From NCBI RefSeq assembly GCF_900187425.1, contig NZ_FYDJ01000025.1, positions 1 to 64,000 of the forward strand: a DNA stretch of 64,000 nt. The letters are read 5' to 3'. The stretch comes from Pseudomonas sp. Irchel s3h14. Its GTDB lineage: Bacteria > Pseudomonadota > Gammaproteobacteria > Pseudomonadales > Pseudomonadaceae. How positions within the stretch are numbered: position 1 is the stretch's first letter; each line of letters starts with the position of its first letter. The notes below the pieces were generated by a model. That model was not told where the DNA came from, ran no database searches, and was given only the letters and a program-made list of their open reading frames with translations. A program made the position numbers and the translations under genes. Shown piece after piece: positions 32,449 through 41,595 of the stretch.

Positions 32449-33666
32449 TCAGAAAAGCTTCCGGCCTTTGTTCGCAGCAATACGCATGCGCAAGGCGTTG
32501 AGCTTGATGAAGCCCGCCGCGTCGGCCTGGTTGTAGGCGCCGCCATCTTCTTCGAAGGTCGCGATGTTGGCATCGAACAACGATTCGTCGGACTTGCGAC
32601 CGGTGACGATCACATTGCCCTTGTACAGCTTCAGGCGCACAACGCCGTTCACGTGGGCCTGGGACGCATCGATCATCTGTTGCAGCATCAGACGCTCAGG
32701 GCTCCACCAGTAACCGGTGTAGATCAGGCTGGCGTATTTAGGCATCAGCTCGTCTTTGAGGTGAGCCACTTCGCGGTCCAGGGTGATCGATTCGATCGCA
32801 CGGTGAGCGCGCAGCATGATGGTGCCGCCAGGGGTTTCGTAGCAGCCGCGGGACTTCATGCCCACGTAACGGTTCTCAACGATGTCGAGACGGCCGATAC
32901 CGTGTTCGCCACCGATACGGTTCAGGGTCGCCAGCACGGTAGCCGGGGTCATTTCGACGCCGTCCAGTGCAACGATGTCGCCGTTGCGGTAGGTCAGTTC
33001 CAGGTATTGCGCTTTATCTGGAGCCTTCTCCGGGGAGACGGTCCATTTCCACATGTCTTCTTCGTGCTCGGTCCAGGTGTCTTCCAGCACGCCGCCTTCA
33101 TAGGAGATGTGCAGCAGGTTGGCATCCATCGAGTACGGGGATTTTTTCTTGCCGTGACGCTCGATCGGGATGTTGTGCTTTTCAGCATAATCCATCAGCT
33201 TTTCACGGGAGAGCAGGTCCCATTCACGCCACGGAGCAATCACTTTCACGCCTGGCTTCAACGCGTAGGCGCCCAGTTCGAAACGAACCTGGTCGTTGCC
33301 CTTGCCGGTAGCGCCGTGGGAAATGGCGTCAGCGCCGGTTTCGTTGGCGATTTCGATCAAGCGCTTGGCGATCAACGGACGAGCGATGGAAGTACCCAGC
33401 AGGTACTCGCCTTCGTAAACGGTGTTGGCGCGGAACATCGGGAAAACGAAATCGCGCACGAATTCTTCGCGCAAGTCGTCGATGTAGATCTCTTTCACGC
33501 CCATGGCCTGTGCCTTGGCGCGTGCAGGTTCGACCTCTTCGCCCTGACCCAGGTCAGCGGTGAAGGTCACGACTTCACAGTTATAAGTATCCTGCAGCCA
33601 CTTGAGGATCACCGAAGTGTCCAGGCCGCCGGAATACGCCAGAACGACCTTGTTTACGTCCGCCAT
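32449..33666 (-). CDS. argG: argininosuccinate synthase
   Basis: 405 residues from the ATG at 33666 (GGAG 8 bases upstream). An in-frame start 12 codons earlier is not supported. It joins citrulline and aspartate using ATP in arginine biosynthesis. The N-type ATP pyrophosphatase P-loop AYSGGLDTSVIL is at the N-terminus, and ISHGATGKGNDQVRFE contains the citrulline/ATP site. The next gene on this strand is motY upstream, as in PAO1 (PA3525-PA3526). Confidence 0.97.
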   Translation of the reverse strand: MADVNKVVLAYSGGLDTSVILKWLQDTYNCEVVTFTADLGQGEEVEPARAKAQAMGVKEIYIDDLREEFVRDFVFPMFRANTVYEGEYLLGTSIARPLIAKRLIEIANETGADAISHGATGKGNDQVRFELGAYALKPGVKVIAPWREWDLLSREKLMDYAEKHNIPIERHGKKKSPYSMDANLLHISYEGGVLEDTWTEHEEDMWKWTVSPEKAPDKAQYLELTYRNGDIVALDGVEMTPATVLATLNRIGGEHGIGRLDIVENRYVGMKSRGCYETPGGTIMLRAHRAIESITLDREVAHLKDELMPKYASLIYTGYWWSPERLMLQQMIDASQAHVNGVVRLKLYKGNVIVTGRKSDESLFDANIATFEEDGGAYNQADAAGFIKLNALRMRIAANKGRKLF

Positions 33667-33795
33667 GCCATCACTCCACGGGGTTCTACGGAAAGCCGTC
33701 AAGTCTACCGCTCATGCAGGATAATTTACAGAGGCGCGACAGCTTATGACGACGAAGCGACAGATTATGTCGAGTGAGCGACGATTACAGCGGGT

Positions 33796-34704
33796 TCAGG
33801 AGGTCGACGCGGCGCTCGCCGATGCAGTGGCCTGAGAGGCCGGCTTTTCGGTGGGCGCAACACGCGCGAGGTGCACATTGACCCGACGGTTCTTCGCCCG
33901 GTTGGCGGAATTGATATTGGGCGCCAATGGATAACGCTCGCCGTGAAAGCGCACGGTGATCTGCGATTCCTGAACGCCGTTGGCCTTGAAGAACTCCATG
34001 ACGGCCAGGGCCCGACGCCGCGACAGGTCACGGTTGGTCAGGCGGTTGCCGCTGTTGTCGGAGTGGCCATCGAGTTCGATGTGGTTGACCGTCGGGTCGG
34101 CCTTCATGAACTCCAGCATCACTTGCAATTGAGCCTTGGCCTGCGCGTCGAGATCGATGCCCTCGCCGGGGAAGCCGATCTTCGATTGTTTAACCTGCTC
34201 GAAATTCTTCGGCAGCAGCTTCGCCACACAGCCCTGATAATCGTTAAACGCCTTGCTGAACTTGACTGGTAACAGACGCACTTCCGACACCCGGCCATCG
34301 CCCGAGTAATGCCGAACGACCGGACTGCGACCATCCATCAGACCACTGATCAAGCGGCCGGCCTGAACTTGCGAACTGTTGAACAACACATTGCCGCTGC
34401 CGATTCGCACAGAACCGAGGTTGATGTCGCCACGCCCCGGCTGCCAAGGCGCTGCGGCCGCCAGCAAGGTCGCCGAACCGCCGCCGATCATCGAGTTATA
34501 GGCCTTCAGTCGAAACGTCGCTTGCTCGCCAGCGCGGCGCACGAACTCACCCGAACCGAAATCGGTGATCGGCTGAGTCAGGCGGCACTCGAACTTGTCT
34601 CCTTCCACCGTCCACTCGATGCTCTCCAGACGGGTCTGGAAAGTGAGCGCCATCGCAGGAAGGCTGGCAAACACGCTGAGCAAGGCTAAATAACGCTGGC
34701 GCAC
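33796..34704 (-). CDS. motY: MotY, flagellar sodium-type motor protein with OmpA domain
   Basis: 302 residues if started at the GTG at 34704, with GGAG 6 bases upstream. A GTG four codons earlier lies next to the ribosome site. A signal peptide (LALLSVFASLPAMA) leads to the MotY N-terminal domain with FQTRLESIEWTVEGDKFECRLTQPI. The C-terminal OmpA-like peptidoglycan-binding domain contains IELDGHSDNSGNRLTNRDLSRRRA. MotY forms part of the T ring that stabilises stators around the flagellar motor. The gene lies between argG and pyrC, as in PAO1. The C-terminus has an Ala/Ser-rich tail. Confidence 0.88.
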   Translation of the reverse strand: MRQRYLALLSVFASLPAMALTFQTRLESIEWTVEGDKFECRLTQPITDFGSGEFVRRAGEQATFRLKAYNSMIGGGSATLLAAAAPWQPGRGDINLGSVRIGSGNVLFNSSQVQAGRLISGLMDGRSPVVRHYSGDGRVSEVRLLPVKFSKAFNDYQGCVAKLLPKNFEQVKQSKIGFPGEGIDLDAQAKAQLQVMLEFMKADPTVNHIELDGHSDNSGNRLTNRDLSRRRALAVMEFFKANGVQESQITVRFHGERYPLAPNINSANRAKNRRVNVHLARVAPTEKPASQATASASAASTS

Positions 34705-34863
34705 GGGAGGCTCCACTGGCTTCTACAACAAAAAGACCGACACACAGATGTTTACGGCATACCTGTTGGATATCGGAAGCTTCCAGCAAAACTTGATAGC
34801 GAGTGCCTGCAAGAGTCTTTTCCGGTAGCATTCCCCTCAGTTTGACCCGCCTGGAATCCCCTC

Positions 34864-35910
34864 ATGTCCGACCGCCTGACCCTGCTGCGTCCCGACGACT
34901 GGCATATTCATCTTCGCGATGGTGCTGTGTTGCCCAATACAGTCGCGGATGTCGCGCGCACCTTTGGTCGCGCCATCATCATGCCCAACCTGGTACCTCC
35001 GGTGCGTAACACCGCTGAAGCCGACGGCTATCGCCAGCGGATTCTCGCTGCACGCCCGGCCGGCAGCCGCTTCGAACCGTTGATGGTGCTGTACCTGACC
35101 GATCGCACCCAGCCTGAAGAAATTCGCGAGGCCAAGGCCAGCGGCTTCATTCACGCCGCCAAGCTGTACCCGGCCGGCGCGACCACCAACTCGGACTCCG
35201 GTGTCACCAGCATCGACAAGATTTTCCCTGCACTTGAGGCCATGGCCGAAGTCGGAATGCCCTTGCTGGTTCACGGCGAAGTCACCCGTGGCGATGTCGA
35301 CGTGTTCGATCGCGAAAAATTCTTCATCGATGAGCACATGCGTCGTGTGGTCGAGCGCTTCCCGAGCCTCAAAGTGGTGTTCGAACACATCACTACCGCC
35401 GACGCCGTGCAGTTCGTCAACGAGGCTTCGGCCAATGTTGGCGCGACCATCACCGCGCATCACCTGCTGTACAACCGCAACCACATGCTGGTGGGCGGGA
35501 TTCGGCCGCACTTCTATTGCCTGCCGATCCTCAAGCGCAACACCCATCAGGAAGCCCTGCTCGACGCCGCCACCAGCGGCAGCGACAAGTTCTTCCTCGG
35601 CACCGACTCGGCGCCCCATGCCCAGCACGCCAAAGAAGCCGCTTGCGGTTGTGCCGGTTGCTACACCGCTTATGCAGCGATCGAGATGTATGCCGAAGCC
35701 TTCGAACAGCGCAACGCGCTGGACAAGCTCGAAGCCTTCGCCAGCCTGAACGGCCCTCGTTTCTACGGCCTGCCGGTGAACACCGATCGCATCACCCTGG
35801 TCCGCGAAGAGTGGACCGCCCCAACCAGCCTGCCATTTGGCGAGCTGACCGTAATCCCGCTGCGCGCCGGTGAAAAACTGCGCTGGCGCCTGCTGGAGGA
35901 ACACGCGTGA
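34864..35910 (+). CDS. pyrC: dihydroorotase
   Basis: 348 residues. It cyclises carbamoyl aspartate in pyrimidine synthesis. The zinc site DWHIHLRDG is near the start (HxH), with the carboxylated Lys in the AAKLYPAGATTNS segment, further ligands in LLVHGEV and FEHITTADA, and the Asp in FFLGTDSAPH. The size and motifs place it in the class II (E. coli PyrC) type. Its stop overlaps rnt by 4 bases. It is divergent from motY across a 159-base gap. Confidence 0.97.
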   Translation: MSDRLTLLRPDDWHIHLRDGAVLPNTVADVARTFGRAIIMPNLVPPVRNTAEADGYRQRILAARPAGSRFEPLMVLYLTDRTQPEEIREAKASGFIHAAKLYPAGATTNSDSGVTSIDKIFPALEAMAEVGMPLLVHGEVTRGDVDVFDREKFFIDEHMRRVVERFPSLKVVFEHITTADAVQFVNEASANVGATITAHHLLYNRNHMLVGGIRPHFYCLPILKRNTHQEALLDAATSGSDKFFLGTDSAPHAQHAKEAACGCAGCYTAYAAIEMYAEAFEQRNALDKLEAFASLNGPRFYGLPVNTDRITLVREEWTAPTSLPFGELTVIPLRAGEKLRWRLLEEHA

Positions 35911-36584
35911 GTGAAGACCATTTCGACGACGAACAGGACGGTCAAGGCGGCGGAGGTGGTTCGCGCCACCCGATGGCTGAGCGCTTCCGTGGATACCTGC
36001 CAGTCGTTGTCGACGTTGAAACCGGTGGTTTCAACTCTGCCACTGACGCCTTGCTGGAAATTGCCGCAACCACCATCGGCATGGACGAAAAAGGGTTTGT
36101 GTACCCCGACCACACCTACTTCTTTCGCGTAGAGCCTTTTGAAGGCGCGAACATCGAAGCAGCCGCTCTGGAATTTACCGGAATCAAACTCGATCACCCG
36201 CTGCGCATGGCAGTGAGTGAAGAAGCAGCGCTGACCGACATCTTCCGCGGCATCCGCAAGGCTCTGAAAGCCAACGGTTGCAAACGGGCGATTCTGGTCG
36301 GGCACAACAGCAGCTTCGATCTGGGTTTCCTCAACGCCGCTGTTGCACGCCTGGACATGAAACGTAACCCGTTTCATCCGTTTTCGAGCTTCGATACCGC
36401 GACCCTGGCCGGTCTGGCTTACGGCCAAACCGTACTGGCCAAGGCCTGTTCGGCAGCCGACATCGACTTCGACGGTCGTGAGGCCCACTCGGCTCGCTAC
36501 GACACCGAGAAGACGGCCGAGCTGTTCTGCGGCATCGTCAATCGCTGGAAACAAATGGGCGGCTGGGAAGACTACAACGACTGA
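35907..36584 (+). CDS. rnt: ribonuclease T
   Basis: 225 residues. It is a DEDDh 3'-5' exonuclease that matures tRNA and other stable RNA 3' ends. The motifs are VVDVETGGFN (ExoI), LVGHNSSFDLGFLN (ExoII) and EAHSARYDTEKTAELF (ExoIII, with His and Asp). The N-terminal Gly/Asp-rich stretch of about 20 residues is longer than in E. coli. It is translationally coupled to pyrC (ATGA-type overlap) and followed by a strong terminator. Confidence 0.96.
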   Translation: MSEDHFDDEQDGQGGGGGSRHPMAERFRGYLPVVVDVETGGFNSATDALLEIAATTIGMDEKGFVYPDHTYFFRVEPFEGANIEAAALEFTGIKLDHPLRMAVSEEAALTDIFRGIRKALKANGCKRAILVGHNSSFDLGFLNAAVARLDMKRNPFHPFSSFDTATLAGLAYGQTVLAKACSAADIDFDGREAHSARYDTEKTAELFCGIVNRWKQMGGWEDYND

Positions 36585-36606
36585 TCGTTGGGTTTATCCC
36601 ACCCAT

Positions 36607-36637
36607 AAAAAAACCGGCCTCAACGGCCGGTTTTTTT
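36607..36637. terminator. bidirectional terminator between rnt and the peroxiredoxin gene
   Basis: AAAAAAACCGGCC and GGCCGGTTTTTTT form a stem around TCAAC, serving the convergent rnt and peroxiredoxin genes. Confidence 0.93.
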
Positions 36638-36653
36638 ATGCCTCAAACGTGCC

Positions 36654-37256
36654 TTACAGCGCGGCAGCGTTCTCGGTCAGGTAAGCCGCGACGCCTTCGG
36701 TCGAAGCGGTCATGCCTTTGTCGCCTTTTTTCCAGTTGGCAGGGCAAACTTCGCCGTGCTCTTCGTGGAATTGCAGAGCGTCGACCAGACGGATCAGCTC
36801 TTCAATGTTACGGCCCAGCGGCAGGTCGTTGATGATCTGCGAACGGACAACGCCTTTGTCGTCGATCAGGAACGCGCCACGGAAAGCCACGCCGCCTTCG
36901 GACTCAACGTCGTAGGCCTTGGCGATTTCGTGCTTCAGGTCGGCAGCCATGGTGTAGCGAACTTCGCCGATACCACCATTGTTGACCGGGGTGTTGCGCC
37001 AGGCGTTGTGGGTGAAGTGCGAGTCGATCGAAACGGCGATCACTTCAACGTTGCGTGCCTTGAAGTCAGACATGCGGTTGTCCAGAGCGATCAGCTCGGA
37101 CGGGCAAACGAAGGTGAAGTCCAGTGGGTAGAAGAACACCAGGCCGTATTTGCCTTTGATGGCCGACGACAGGGTGAAGCTGTCTACGATTTCGCCATTG
37201 CCGAGTACGGCCGGTACGGTGAAGTCTGGGGCTTGTTTGCCTACGAGTACGCTCAT
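36654..37256 (-). CDS. typical 2-Cys peroxiredoxin (AhpC/Tsa family)
   Basis: 200 residues from the ATG at 37256 (AGGAG upstream). It reduces hydrogen peroxide and organic peroxides. The peroxidatic Cys is in FYPLDFTFVCPSE (about residue 51), and the resolving Cys is in HGEVCPANW near residue 170. The C-terminal YF-type extension is present. No dedicated reductase gene is adjacent. The neighbours bfd and bfrB suggest an iron and oxidative stress context, as in PAO1 PA3529-PA3531. Confidence 0.95.
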   Translation of the reverse strand: MSVLVGKQAPDFTVPAVLGNGEIVDSFTLSSAIKGKYGLVFFYPLDFTFVCPSELIALDNRMSDFKARNVEVIAVSIDSHFTHNAWRNTPVNNGGIGEVRYTMAADLKHEIAKAYDVESEGGVAFRGAFLIDDKGVVRSQIINDLPLGRNIEELIRLVDALQFHEEHGEVCPANWKKGDKGMTASTEGVAAYLTENAAAL

Positions 37257-37490
37257 TGGATATCTCCTGGTGTAAAAACGTGAAGTTCCGGGTTTGCGCC
37301 AGCCTGCCACCTTCAGGCGACAGCCCTGTGACACGAACCCGCTTCATAAGGACCGGCAATCATACACTGCGTTTTTGCCCTGTCCTTAACGGTTTTTTTG
37401 TCAGGGGAAATGCTATCGACAGGTTTTCCTCGTGATCGACGCTGAGGGGAAACCGTTCGTCAGCCCTGAGCAAAGCTTTCAGAAACCACT

Positions 37491-37519
37491 TTGACAATCA
37501 TTCTCGTTAACATTAAGAT
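37491..37519 (+). promoter_or_regulatory. bfd promoter overlapped by a Fur-box-like sequence
   Basis: TTGACA at 37491-37496 and TAAGAT at 37514-37519 are 17 bases apart, a good sigma-70 promoter 40 bases before the bfd start. GACAATCATTCTCGTTAAC at 37493-37511 matches the Fur consensus at 13 of 19 positions. Repression by Fur under iron-replete conditions is therefore likely, in keeping with bfd being induced by iron starvation in P. aeruginosa. Confidence 0.6.
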
Positions 37520-37558
37520 CCATCGCAATTGAGTCACAACCAGCGACGGTTTTCACTT

Positions 37559-37777
37559 ATGTATGTTTGCCTCTGCACTGGCGTCACCGACGGTCAAATC
37601 CGCGAAGCGATCTATGAAGGTTGCTGCAGCTATAAGGAAGTCCGTCAGGCCACCGGCGTAGCTAGCCAATGCGGCAAATGTGCCTGCCTTGCCAAGGAAG
37701 TGGTCCGCGAAACCCTGACCAAATTGCAATCGGCCCAGGCCGCGATTCCCTACCCTGTAGAATTTACTGCCGCGTAA
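37559..37777 (+). CDS. bfd: bacterioferritin-associated [2Fe-2S] ferredoxin Bfd
   Basis: 72 residues from the ATG at 37559. It passes electrons to bacterioferritin to release stored iron. The four cluster ligands are visible as CLC near the start (Cys4 and Cys6) and CGKC (about residues 38-41), the BFD-type [2Fe-2S] arrangement. The gene precedes bfrB, separated by a terminator, so the two are expressed independently. The promoter has a Fur-box-like overlap. Confidence 0.95.
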   Translation: MYVCLCTGVTDGQIREAIYEGCCSYKEVRQATGVASQCGKCACLAKEVVRETLTKLQSAQAAIPYPVEFTAA

Positions 37778-37794
37778 ATAACGTATTTCAAAGA

Positions 37795-37819
37795 ACCGGA
37801 CTTGATGTCCGGTTTTTTT
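37795..37819 (+). terminator. Rho-independent terminator between bfd and bfrB
   Basis: ACCGGAC and GTCCGGT pair around TTGAT and are followed by seven T residues. It separates iron-starvation expression of bfd from bfrB. Confidence 0.9.
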
Positions 37820-37975
37820 ATGTCTGAAAATCAATCGCTTACGCTCTAGACGCGGAACACAAACATTCTTATTCCGATTAATTTTCACTTAAGTTTCAAT
37901 AACTTAGGTTTGACACTCTTAATTACGCGGCTCAAACTCTGCCTTATAGACAGCTACTTAGGGCAGGACCCCATC

Positions 37976-38449
37976 ATGAAAGGCGACGTTACAGTCATCC
38001 AGCATCTCAACAAAATCCTTGCCAATGAGCTGGTCGCGATCAATCAATACTTCCTGCATGCACGCATGTACGAAGATTGGGGCCTGAACAAGCTCGGCAA
38101 GCACGAATACCACGAATCCATCGACGAGATGAAGCACGCGGACAAGCTGATCAAGCGCATTCTGTTCCTTGAAGGGCTGCCGAACGTCCAGGACCTGGGC
38201 AAGCTGCAGATCGGCGAACACACCAAGGAAATGCTTGAGTGCGACCTGCGTATCGAACGCACTGGTCATGCGGATCTCAAAGTGGCTATCGCTCATTGCG
38301 AAACCGTTGGCGACTTTGGTAGCCGTGAACTGCTTGAAGATATTCTTGAATCCGAAGAAGAACATATCGACTGGCTGGAAACCCAACTGGGTCTGATCGA
38401 TAAAGTCGGTCTTGAGAACTATCTGCAATCGCAGATGGGCGAAGAGTAA
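37976..38449 (+). CDS. bfrB: bacterioferritin BfrB, haem-containing iron storage protein
   Basis: 157 residues from the ATG at 37976 (GGGCAGGA upstream). Ferroxidase ligands Glu18, Glu51, His54, Glu94, Glu127 and His130 are all present, and Met52 is the axial haem ligand. The protein assembles into a 24-mer shell that stores ferric iron and releases it with Bfd, encoded upstream. The frame is open further upstream but without a ribosome site. A strong terminator follows. Confidence 0.97.
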   Translation: MKGDVTVIQHLNKILANELVAINQYFLHARMYEDWGLNKLGKHEYHESIDEMKHADKLIKRILFLEGLPNVQDLGKLQIGEHTKEMLECDLRIERTGHADLKVAIAHCETVGDFGSRELLEDILESEEEHIDWLETQLGLIDKVGLENYLQSQMGEE

Positions 38450-38473
38450 GTTAGCGCCCGCTAAACTCGAGAC

Positions 38474-38516
38474 AATAAAAAGCCCCGCGCTCTTTTAAAG
38501 AGGCGGGGCTTTTTTA
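38474..38516. terminator. terminator after bfrB
   Basis: AAAAAGCCCCGC and GCGGGGCTTTTTT form a strong stem with A and T runs 25 bases past the bfrB stop. It is GC-rich and similar in sequence to the groEL terminator. Confidence 0.93.
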
Positions 38517-38526
38517 TGCCTGCTCT

Positions 38527-38616
38527 TGTAGGAGCATGGCTTGCCAGCGATGAACGATGACGCGGTGTTCTTGCTAAACCGCGGCGCCCGCATCGCGAGC
38601 AAGCTCGGCTCCTACA
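38527..38616. repeat. REP pair, TGTAGGAGC...GCTCCTACA family
   Basis: The left arm TGTAGGAGCATGGCTTGCCA has diverged from the right arm GCGAGCAAGCTCGGCTCCTACA (left TGGCTTGCC, right CTCGGC). It lies between the bfrB terminator and convergent grxD. Confidence 0.85.
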
Positions 38617-38625
38617 AAGAGCGGA

Positions 38626-38967
38626 TCAGGCTTCGGTCTTGTTTGCAGCAGCAGCTTCGACAGCAGCCTTGATGGTGGTTTGCAGCGAACCGTCTGCAGC
38701 CATCTCAGTCATGATGTCGCTACCGCCGACCAGCTCACCGCCAACCCACAGTTGCGGGAAGGTTGGCCAGTTGGCGTATTTTGGCAGGTTGGCGCGGATT
38801 TCCGGGTTCTGCAGGATGTCCACGTAAGCAAATTTTTCACCACACGCCATCACGGCCTGCGCGGCTTTCGCGGAGAAGCCACACTGCGGGGCATTCGGCG
38901 AGCCTTTCATGTAAAGCAGAATGGTGTTGTTAGCAATCTGCTCTTTAATCGTTTCGATGATATCCAT
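38626..38967 (-). CDS. grxD: monothiol glutaredoxin Grx4/GrxD
   Basis: 113 residues. The active site is CGFS within SPNAPQCGFSAKAAQ, the monothiol type that binds and transfers [2Fe-2S] clusters with glutathione. WPTFPQLWVGGELVGGSDIM is the conserved GSH-binding region. It works in cytoplasmic iron-sulfur trafficking, fitting its location near bfd-bfrB. The C-terminal Ala/Lys extension is short. Confidence 0.96.
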   Translation of the reverse strand: MDIIETIKEQIANNTILLYMKGSPNAPQCGFSAKAAQAVMACGEKFAYVDILQNPEIRANLPKYANWPTFPQLWVGGELVGGSDIMTEMAADGSLQTTIKAAVEAAAANKTEA

Positions 38968-39064
38968 GGAACACCTCGGCTGAACTTTCCGACTCAGGGG
39001 TCGGCACGGTGGCGCATTGTAACGGAAACCCGAGCACCCTGCTCGGTCTCCCCGACAGACTTGA

Positions 39065-41170
39065 TCAAGCCGCCGCCACGGTCACTGGCACACCGTTCAA
39101 CGCCGCATTGCCCGACAACTCATCGAGCTGACACTCGTCGGTCAAGTCATTGGCGCTGGAGCCCGGCTGACCGCTGGCAATGGTCATCTGCACACCCGGC
39201 CGCGCATGGCCCCAACCGTGCGGAAGGCTAACCACGCCTTTCATCATATCCAGACTGCCGAGCACTTCAACTTCGATCTCACCGACCCGCGAACTGACCC
39301 GCACTCGCTGCCCGTCGTTAAGCCCACGGCTGGCCAGGTCATCCGGGTGCATCAGCAATTGATGGCGCGGCTTGCCCTTCACCAGGCGGTGATAGTTGTG
39401 CATCCACGAGTTGTTGCTGCGCACATGACGGCGGCCAATCATCAGCAACTCATCAAAAGCCGGCGCTTTCAATGCCGCAAAGCGCACGAGGTCCGCAAGG
39501 ATCGCGGCAGGCGCGGCCTGGACTCGCTGATTAGCCGTTTTCAGACGTGGAGCCAGATTGGATTTCAATGCCCCAAGATCGACACCGTGAGGGTGATCAA
39601 ACAACGTCGCCAGCGATAGCTTGTGCTCCGAAGCGTCGCCATAAAGCCCCATCCGCAAGCCACGGTCGATCATCTGCGCTGGCGGGACCGTCGGTTTCAG
39701 TTCCATGCCAGTCTTCGCAGCAAAGGCCTTGGCCAGCCCCACGAAAATCTCCCAGTCATGCAACGCACCTTCGGGCTTGGCCAGGATAGCGCGGTTGAAT
39801 CGACTGACGTTACGCACCGCAAACATATTGAAAGTCGTGTCGTAATGATCGTTTTCCAGGGCCGAGGTGGACGGCAGAATCAGGTCGGCATAACGCGTGG
39901 TTTCATTGATGTACAGGTCGATGCTGACCATGAACTCCAAACCGTCCAGCGCCTGTTCCAGCTGTCGGCCATTGGGCGTCGACAGCACCGGATTACCCGC
40001 CACGGTAATCAGCGCGCGGACCTGCCCTTCCCCTTCGGTGAGCATCTCTTCGGCCAGCGCCGACACCGGCAGTTCTCCACCATATTCAGGACGCCCGGAA
40101 ACCCGGCTCTGCCACAGATTGAAATGCCCACCTGAGGTGGACGCCACCAAATCCACCGCCGGTTCGGTGCACAACGCACCTCCTACGCGATCGAGATTAC
40201 CGGTGACCAGATTGATCAACTGCACAACCCAATGACACAAGGTGCCGAACGCCTGGGTCGAGACGCCCATGCGGCCGTAGCAGACCGCCGTCGGCGCCGC
40301 CGCAAAGTCCCGCGCCAGTTGGCGGATCTGTTCGGCGGGCACCGCGCACAGTGGGCTCATGGCCTCGGCGGTGAAATTCGCGACCGCCTCCCGCACCTCA
40401 TCCAGACCGTCCACCGGCAAATGACTGTCGCGGGTCAGGCCTTCAGCGAACAACGTGTTGAGCAGTCCGAACAACAACGCCGCATCGCCACCGGGGCGCA
40501 CGAATAGATGCTGGTCGGCAATCGCCGCCGTTTCGCTGCGGCGCGGATCGACCACCACCACTTTGCCGCCGCGGGCCTGAATGGCCTTCAAGCGCTTCTC
40601 AACATCCGGCACGGTCATGATGCTGCCGTTGGAGGCCATCGGATTGCCGCCGAGGATCAGCATGAAATCGGTGTGATCGATGTCCGGGATCGGCAACAGC
40701 AAACCGTGGCCGTACATCAAATGGCTGGTCAGGTGATGGGGCAATTGGTCGACTGAGGTCGCGGAAAACCGGTTGCGGGTTTTCAACAGGCCGAGAAAGT
40801 AATTGCTGTGAGTCATCAACCCATAGTTGTGCACGCTGGGGTTGCCTTGATACACCGCCACCGCGTTTTGCCCATGACGCTCCTGAATCGCCGCCAGACG
40901 TTCGGCTACAAGGCTGAAGGCGTCTTCCCACTCAATGGGTTGCCATTCACTGCCGACACGCAGCATCGGCTGACGCAGACGATCCGGATCGTTCTGAATA
41001 TCTTGCAGGGCGACGGCCTTGGGGCAGATGTGCCCGCGGCTGAATGTATCCTGAGCGTCACCCTTGATCGAAGTGATCTGCACCGCGCCTTCGACCTCGG
41101 TGGTTTCGATGGTCAGGCCGCAGATGGCTTCACACAAGTGGCACGCACGGTGATGGAGAGTCTTGGTCAT
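39065..41170 (-). CDS. molybdopterin-dependent oxidoreductase with [4Fe-4S] site
   Basis: 701 residues, of the DMSO reductase superfamily. The N-terminal iron-sulfur motif is C-X2-C-X3-C (CHLCEAIC) with the fourth Cys in GHICPKA. The molybdopterin regions include RNRFSATSVDQLPHH, the LILGGNPMASNGS phosphate loop and, at the C-terminus, the molybdopterin-dinucleotide binding domain with HPDDLASRGLNDGQRVRVSS. No Cys or Sec is present at the expected metal-ligand position before the FMLILGGNP segment, so this is not a classical formate dehydrogenase. No partner subunit or export signal is seen, suggesting a soluble cytoplasmic enzyme. The substrate is unknown. PAO1 has an oxidoreductase near this position (PA3534, from memory). 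Confidence 0.82.
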   Translation of the reverse strand: MTKTLHHRACHLCEAICGLTIETTEVEGAVQITSIKGDAQDTFSRGHICPKAVALQDIQNDPDRLRQPMLRVGSEWQPIEWEDAFSLVAERLAAIQERHGQNAVAVYQGNPSVHNYGLMTHSNYFLGLLKTRNRFSATSVDQLPHHLTSHLMYGHGLLLPIPDIDHTDFMLILGGNPMASNGSIMTVPDVEKRLKAIQARGGKVVVVDPRRSETAAIADQHLFVRPGGDAALLFGLLNTLFAEGLTRDSHLPVDGLDEVREAVANFTAEAMSPLCAVPAEQIRQLARDFAAAPTAVCYGRMGVSTQAFGTLCHWVVQLINLVTGNLDRVGGALCTEPAVDLVASTSGGHFNLWQSRVSGRPEYGGELPVSALAEEMLTEGEGQVRALITVAGNPVLSTPNGRQLEQALDGLEFMVSIDLYINETTRYADLILPSTSALENDHYDTTFNMFAVRNVSRFNRAILAKPEGALHDWEIFVGLAKAFAAKTGMELKPTVPPAQMIDRGLRMGLYGDASEHKLSLATLFDHPHGVDLGALKSNLAPRLKTANQRVQAAPAAILADLVRFAALKAPAFDELLMIGRRHVRSNNSWMHNYHRLVKGKPRHQLLMHPDDLASRGLNDGQRVRVSSRVGEIEVEVLGSLDMMKGVVSLPHGWGHARPGVQMTIASGQPGSSANDLTDECQLDELSGNAALNGVPVTVAAA

Positions 41171-41304
41171 GGCCAGTCTCTGTCTTGTTCTGGGCGGGCA
41201 ATATCGGCCGCGGGAACAAAACTATGGCGCCAGATCCACTGCTGCGCCAGCGACGTTCGTCTTGTGAATCGGCGGCCATCAGGCCAGCCGATGACCGCTG
41301 GGGA

Positions 41305-41595
41305 TCAGTTCGGCGGCAGCCTCGGCGGCGTCTGCAACTGGATCTCCTGGACAGTTTCGATCTGCTCTTGAGCGAGATGAACACCGGTGAGTTCGCCGAT
41401 CAGCCGCCAGTGCTCGTCGAGCCCGGTGCTGATGGTTGCCATGCGGTCGATCATCCGTCGGCCGGCAGCCTTGGTCACTTCGTCTTCACTGCGCATCAAC
41501 TCGAAGGACATCGAAGTCATGGACGCGGTGAGGTGGGTCAGCGAGCGAGCCGTGAGGCCGAGTAATTCCATTAACTGTCGTTCTTTCGATTCCAT
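41305..41595 (-). CDS. small conserved protein of unknown function near argF
   Basis: 96 residues starting MESKERQLMELLGLTARSLTHLTASMTSMSFELMRS. The sequence is helical and amphipathic with regularly spaced Leu and Met, lacks a signal peptide, and ends in a Pro-rich tail. It faces argF across a 414-base gap and corresponds by position to PA3536 (from memory). I recognise no domain. A structural or regulatory role is possible but unsupported. Confidence 0.7.
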   Translation of the reverse strand: MESKERQLMELLGLTARSLTHLTASMTSMSFELMRSEDEVTKAAGRRMIDRMATISTGLDEHWRLIGELTGVHLAQEQIETVQEIQLQTPPRLPPN

